Below are positions 60,090 to 64,000 of a DNA stretch of 64,000 nucleotides, piece after piece. The notes under the pieces were generated by a model. That model searched no databases. It was not told the DNA's origin and saw only the letters and a list, made by a program, of their open reading frames with translations. The stretch is taken from assembly GCA_026225945.1 (NCBI GenBank), contig JAMJFZ010001258.1, forward strand, positions 15,369,501-15,433,500, written 5' to 3'. How positions within the stretch are numbered: the stretch's first letter is position 1; each line of letters begins with the position of its first letter. A program made the translations under genes and the position numbers. Source of the stretch: Cricetomys ansorgei (Eukaryota > Chordata > Mammalia > Rodentia > Nesomyidae).

Positions 60090-60375
60090 GTGGTTTGAGT
60101 GAAAACAGTCCCCATAGTCTCAAAGGGAGTGGCGCTATTAGGAGCTGTGGCCTTGTTGGAGGCCTTGTGTCACTCGGGGGTGAGCTTTGAGTTCCAAATG
60201 CTCAAGCCAGGCCCAGTGCCACTCTCTCTTCCTTCAGATCCAGATGTAGCATGCTCATCCGCCTCTCCGGCTCCGTGCCTGGCTGCGTGCCATCGTGCTT
60301 CGCGTGTGACGATAACGGACTAAATGTTTTTTTGTAAGAGTTGCTGTGGTCATGATGTCTCTTCATGGCAATAGA
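60090..60375. mobile_element. Rodent L1 (Lx-type) 3'-end repeat
   Basis: ggagtggcgctattaggagc, tgtggccttgttggaggcct, cgtgtgacgataacggacta and agagttgctgtggtcatgat. Opposite orientation to the copy at 51360. Confidence 0.7.
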
Positions 60376-61609
60376 ACCCTAACTCAGAAAGATACCCCAA
60401 ACCCTTCTCTTGTGCCTTTTCCTATTAACAAGGCACAATCTTTCGAGGTCTCTTTTTCTCTGCCCACTCTTTTTTTCACACCCACACCTCAGCCAGATTT
60501 GGGCCCTGAAGATGCCCCCCATGTTTATCAATTTATGATGCTTTTGAGAACTCTTTCCTACCTGAAAACATCAGATGGAAAGGGCTCTTCTGAAGTGCCC
60601 ACGGAGGTATCAGTAGGAGCCAGCTTAGGCTATGGGCAGACTGAATAGACACCACGGTAAAGGCCGCCTGGTCGCTAGCAGAATCAGTACAGATTAGCGC
60701 CGAATGAGCCATGTTTGCTAGACAAATCTTACGTCATTGGCTGGGGAGGTGGTGGCTATGGCAGGATGAGTTTGGGGGTCAGTGTGTGACCCGCTGCTCT
60801 CTTCCTTTGCTACACGGAGACTCCAGATCTCTGAATATCTGCGGAATCTCTTTGGGACCTCATCCTGCAGCAACAGAGGGAAAGTGGGTGATTCATCTGC
60901 TCTCATCTTACCTTTATCTCAGTTCTCTGGATACTTGGAGAACACGGAAAGAAGGTCATCCTGTGTGCTGCTCTTCCTGGTTCTGCCCTCCAGACTCACC
61001 TTCCTTCTCGCTGCCTCTAAACCACATTGTAGGGAGAATGTGGTGTTTATTGTTTCACAGACCCGTGTTCAAACCTCAGCTCTGCTGTTTACTAAGACGT
61101 CTTCTTGGGCACAGAACCCAACTTTTCTGACTATTCAGGATATAAAGTAGAAAGAGTAGTATCTGAGCACATCAGGCACCCAGAAGAGTTTGCTGCCTTC
61201 CCGGTGGCCCTTATCCATCCAACCATCTTCTCCATCTGGGGCCTGCTCACGCCATTCTGCTTCTTAAGGAGACTCTCCTGGCACTTTGCCCTGGATGTGG
61301 ACAAACTCTTTCTTCACTTTATTCAGTGAGGTTAAGATTTTTCCAAAGGAACTCAAATGAAAGCAGAATCTAGGATGAAGAAGTGAATAAAACCACAGGA
61401 GAATTTGTACAGCAGGTGTTTGCAATCACGAGGCGCTAAACGCTGGTCTCAGATAAGCTTCGCTAGTGCAGCCTCCTGATCATGCAGGCTTCAGTTTATT
61501 CTTTACATCCTTGTCCCTTTCATTTGGTAAGAAACAGCCATGAGCTGGTGTTACGCTGCTCCCATCGATGAATTTCAGTGTCTCCTCTTATACGCTGAGA
61601 TGTCTGGTC

Positions 61610-61695
61610 ATTGGTTCTCAGCCCTGGCTGCTGCTTTGAATCACTTTGGAGCATCTGTTAAAATATAGATTCTGGTGGCCTGTCTCTTCTCTGGA
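61610..61695 (+). mobile_element. MER5-like hAT-Charlie relic
   Basis: ttggttctcagccctggctg, ctttgaatcactttggagca and gttaaaatatagattctggt follow the MER5A left half. Confidence 0.65.
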
Positions 61696-61772
61696 CCCTC
61701 TGTTTCATGGCTTCTTGTAGAAATAGTGAACCTGCGTATTCTTTAGATGTAGCTCATCATTATCCTAGGAAG

Positions 61773-61856
61773 TATCAGAGACTATATGGGATTTATCAGA
61801 AGATATATAGAATTTATCAGAGAATATATAGACTATTTCAGAGAATTCCACGTGTT
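61773..61856. repeat. 21-bp minisatellite, four units
   Basis: Units start at 61773, 61794, 61815 and 61836 (tatcagagactatatggg-type). Translated on the plus strand they read as heptads YQRLYGI, YQKIYRI, YQRIYRL, FQRIPRV, an automatic result of a 21-bp period. Confidence 0.85.
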
Positions 61857-61974
61857 CTCATATTACAGTTTCTGCTTCCCTTACAATTTTATCTTCTTAT
61901 ATTTTAATCTTTCACTTCCTATATACATGACAAGTGGCATCTTATTTATTTATTTGTTTATTTAGTTTTTTGAT

Positions 61975-62122
61975 TTTTCGAGACAGGGTTTCTCTGTTGT
62001 AACTCTGGCTGTCCTGGAAGTCACTCCGTAGACCAGGATGGCCTCGAACTCACAGAGATCCACCTGCCTCTGCCTCCTGAGTGCTGGGATTAAAGGTGTA
62101 CAGCACCACTGCCTGGCTTTTA
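61975..62122 (-). mobile_element. B1 SINE, nearly intact
   Basis: gagacagggtttctctgttg, taactctggctgtcctggaa, ctgagtgctgggattaaagg and cagcaccactgcctggc. One of the youngest-looking B1 copies in the window. Confidence 0.95.
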
Positions 62123-62144
62123 ACCGTTTCTCCTTTATTTTTTA

Positions 62145-62325
62145 AAAAGATTTATTTTCAGTCGTGTGTCCATGTCTGTGTGCGAGTGTGCACCTGTGAG
62201 TGCTTGGTGTGCCTAAGGAGCCCAGGGGTGTGGGATCCCCTGGTCAAAATTATGGGTAGTTAAGAGCCACCTTTCCTCGGTGCTGGGACTGAACTTGGGT
62301 CCTGTGCAAGAGCAGATTATGGAAA
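62145..62325 (-). mobile_element. B3 SINE
   Basis: tggtcaaaattatgggtagt, tcggtgctgggactgaactt and gggtcctgtgcaagagcag, preceded by TGTGTGCGAGTG sequence. Confidence 0.82.
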
Positions 62326-62962
62326 TTATAAAGAGCAGTCCCACAGCTTTCACTTAGGTACATTGCTGCTAACGTTTTATCATGTGTGATCCCCCATTTC
62401 CCCATGCACCTTGTTTGTGTAATTCCCTGTCCATTTACAGGGTAGAGACTGTTGACACTCCTTAAGCCCATAGACTGCCAGTCTCCTTTGTGATTAACTG
62501 GCCACGGGCCCCATTCTCTCCGGTGCTCCCTGGCACAGCCTTTCCAGGAGCTGGTGTCATCTCGTTAACAAGGTAGCGAACAATAGAAATTCATTTGTTG
62601 TGTGCATAAAGAACCATTTTGTCATACTCGGTTTTCCGTAGTTTGGTCTCTCTCAAGTAATTCCCCCCGTGTCCTACCATATGGTGGTTTTTTTCTTGAG
62701 GGTCCAGGTCCTTTTACTCTTGTTCAAGGAATCTCTACCTCCTTCCCATGTGCGGCTCCTGTGTGACCTGTCTGCCTACCCTGATGGTTTACCCATAGAC
62801 CTCTAGTTCCTGGATGACAGGGCGCCCTCTTGAGTCAGTAGAGACTCATTCTTCTGTCCCCTGAAGATTGGTGCCACCTTAGAGAACTGCTCACTGTACG
62901 GTGGGAGCCGCAGAGCCGCTCAGGTGTCACTTTCCTGCTCTCCAGGTGTGGGCCCAGCCTGG

Positions 62963-63010
62963 CCTGGTGCTGAGCCTGGTGCTGAGCCTGGTGCTTGGCC
63001 TGGTGCTCTT
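62963..63010. repeat. 12-bp tandem repeat, four units
   Basis: cctggtgctgag occurs twice exactly (62963, 62975), then as cctggtgcttgg and cctggtgctctt. Confidence 0.9.
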
Positions 63011-63169
63011 GCCAACCTGGCTCTGCTCAAATGTTCGCTCAGTTCCCTTCTGACTCTTCTCAGGCCTTGGAAATGTTTCACTGCACTTAGGGGTCCTGTG
63101 ACATTTGATGCAAAGTCTTCTCTCATGGCTAGCCACAGTTGAAGTGAGAGGCAGGCCCTGCCCCCACCC

Positions 63170-63358
63170 CCCAACACACACACACTCACACACACTCAGG
63201 CCTTATGGGTTTCAGATGTTTTCCCATGGGGCTTTGCATGAGACCCAAACTTTTTTGTAGGGGACCCAGGGTTTGTCTCTTTCCTTCTTCCTCCCTCCCT
63301 CCCTCCCTTCCTTCCTTTTTTCCTTCCTTTCATTGTTTTTTGTTTTGTTTTGTTTTTG
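63170..63358. repeat. CA tract followed by CCTT/TTTTG simple repeats
   Basis: ACACACACACTCACACACAC at 63174-63193, then (CCTT/CCCT)n at 63281-63320 and (GTTTT)n at 63335-63358. Confidence 0.85.
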
Positions 63359-63699
63359 TTGTTTTTAGAAGCATCCTCAGAAAGCCAGGAAAGTGTTTCC
63401 CAATTGTAGTATTTAGTGTTTTGTGTCTCTGTGTCCCAAAGCTGGCCCATGGAAAGGCTGGTCCATTCCAGTTGTCCAGCCACAAGGGAAAGGCAGGTGA
63501 AGGGAGGTCCTAAGGTTTTCTCTCACTTCCAGTTTGAGATGGGACAACAGCTGTTGTAGGAAAGCCCGATTCCAGTCCATACAGGATAAGCTTACCTCCC
63601 CTACTTGGAATTGTACATACTAAAGCTTCCTCACAGAAGTGCTAAATATCAAACTAGTGAATACTTGTAAAGCACTTACGTGACAAATGAAGAATGAAG

Positions 63700-63845
63700 T
63701 TCCCTTTTTTTTTTTTTGAGAGCGGGTCTCATGTAGCTCAGGCTGGCCTTGAATTTGCTTATGTAGATGAGGATGGCCTTGAATTTCTGATCCTCCTGCT
63801 TCTAATTCCCAACCGCTGGAATCACAGGTTGTATTATTGACCATT
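63700..63845 (-). mobile_element. B1-like SINE
   Basis: A T-run, then gagcgggtctcatgtagctc, aggctggccttgaatttgct and gctggaatcacaggttg. Confidence 0.75.
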
Positions 63846-64000
63846 TGATCTGAGGACTAAGTGGTGTACTCTATTTAAAGTAGTTATCACAGTGTCTGTG
63901 TAGCTCAATATTAACTTAAAAACATACCAACAAACAAACACTCTCATATGACCCAGGCAGCGGGCTTTCTGCATTCTAGTTTAACATAGGAAATATTTTT

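Larger units (their letters stand above)
58052..64000 (+). other. Sec31b: Sec31b intron 3 (incomplete)
   Basis: No further Sec31b exon is recognisable. The intron holds B1 and B3 SINEs, AT-rich microsatellites, a 41-bp inverted repeat, a rodent L1 3' end, a MER5-like relic, a 21-bp minisatellite and CT-rich tracts. Confidence 0.7.

Noticed and set aside
60711..61330. Overlapping plus-strand frames in Sec31b intron 3 that might be a further exon
   Set aside because: None matches the expected WD40 continuation FHKLVWG, and the frames lack paired splice sites in the required phase.
62815..62835. Second CTCF-like motif (AGAGGGCGCC on the minus strand)
   Set aside because: Only the 3' half of the core fits; the CCASY half is mismatched.

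Overview
The window is nuclear DNA from a muroid rodent. It is dense in B1, B2, B3, B4 and ID SINEs and in rodent L1 3' ends. The B1 copies mostly carry the 'gttgtaactctggctg' variant that I associate with cricetid rodents (hamster, vole, deer mouse), but the family assignment is an inference. It holds three protein-coding genes in a conserved syntenic order, recognised by exon-by-exon translation: Hif1an (minus strand, complete CDS), Ndufb8 (plus strand, complete CDS) and the first exons of Sec31b (plus strand, running off the right edge). In human the same block (SEC31B, NDUFB8, HIF1AN, then PAX2) lies on 10q24, so the left part of this window should be the Hif1an-Pax2 intergenic side.

Layout. 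1-21.5 kb: intergenic DNA without a recognisable gene. It contains SINEs, MIR and L2 relics, CA/TG and GATA microsatellites, a decayed tetranucleotide pyrimidine belt (6.0-8.5 kb) and an ancient CR1/L3-type LINE reverse-transcriptase fragment (19.67-20.0 kb). About 22-28.57 kb: a repeat-poor block directly downstream of the Hif1an stop codon, best explained as a long 3' UTR. 28.57-37.69 kb: Hif1an, eight coding exons, 349 codons. 37.8-44.1 kb: the gap between the divergent genes, made of old L1 ORF2 pieces, a solo class-I ERV LTR with a 4-bp target duplication, a GGAA microsatellite and several SINEs. 44.29-49.32 kb: Ndufb8, five exons, 186 codons. 49.4-53.9 kb: SINE-rich spacer. 54.0-64.0 kb: Sec31b CpG-island promoter, noncoding exon 1 and coding exons 2-3, then a long intron 3 with AT-rich microsatellites, a 41-bp near-perfect inverted repeat and a 21-bp minisatellite.

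Function. Hif1an encodes FIH-1, the asparaginyl hydroxylase that reports oxygen to HIF-alpha. Ndufb8 encodes an accessory subunit of mitochondrial complex I. Sec31b encodes a COPII outer-coat paralogue. Hif1an and Ndufb8 are divergent but about 6.6 kb apart, so they do not share a core promoter, although both have GC-rich TATA-less starts with a YY1-like motif over the initiator ATG. I found no evidence of an undescribed biological system. The most unusual structures are the 41-bp inverted duplication in Sec31b intron 3, the open CR1/L3 fragment, the palindromic forkhead site near 22.06 kb and a minus-strand ERVK-like LTR just upstream of Sec31b exon 2. Family names for old repeats are from memory of consensus sequences, not from a search.
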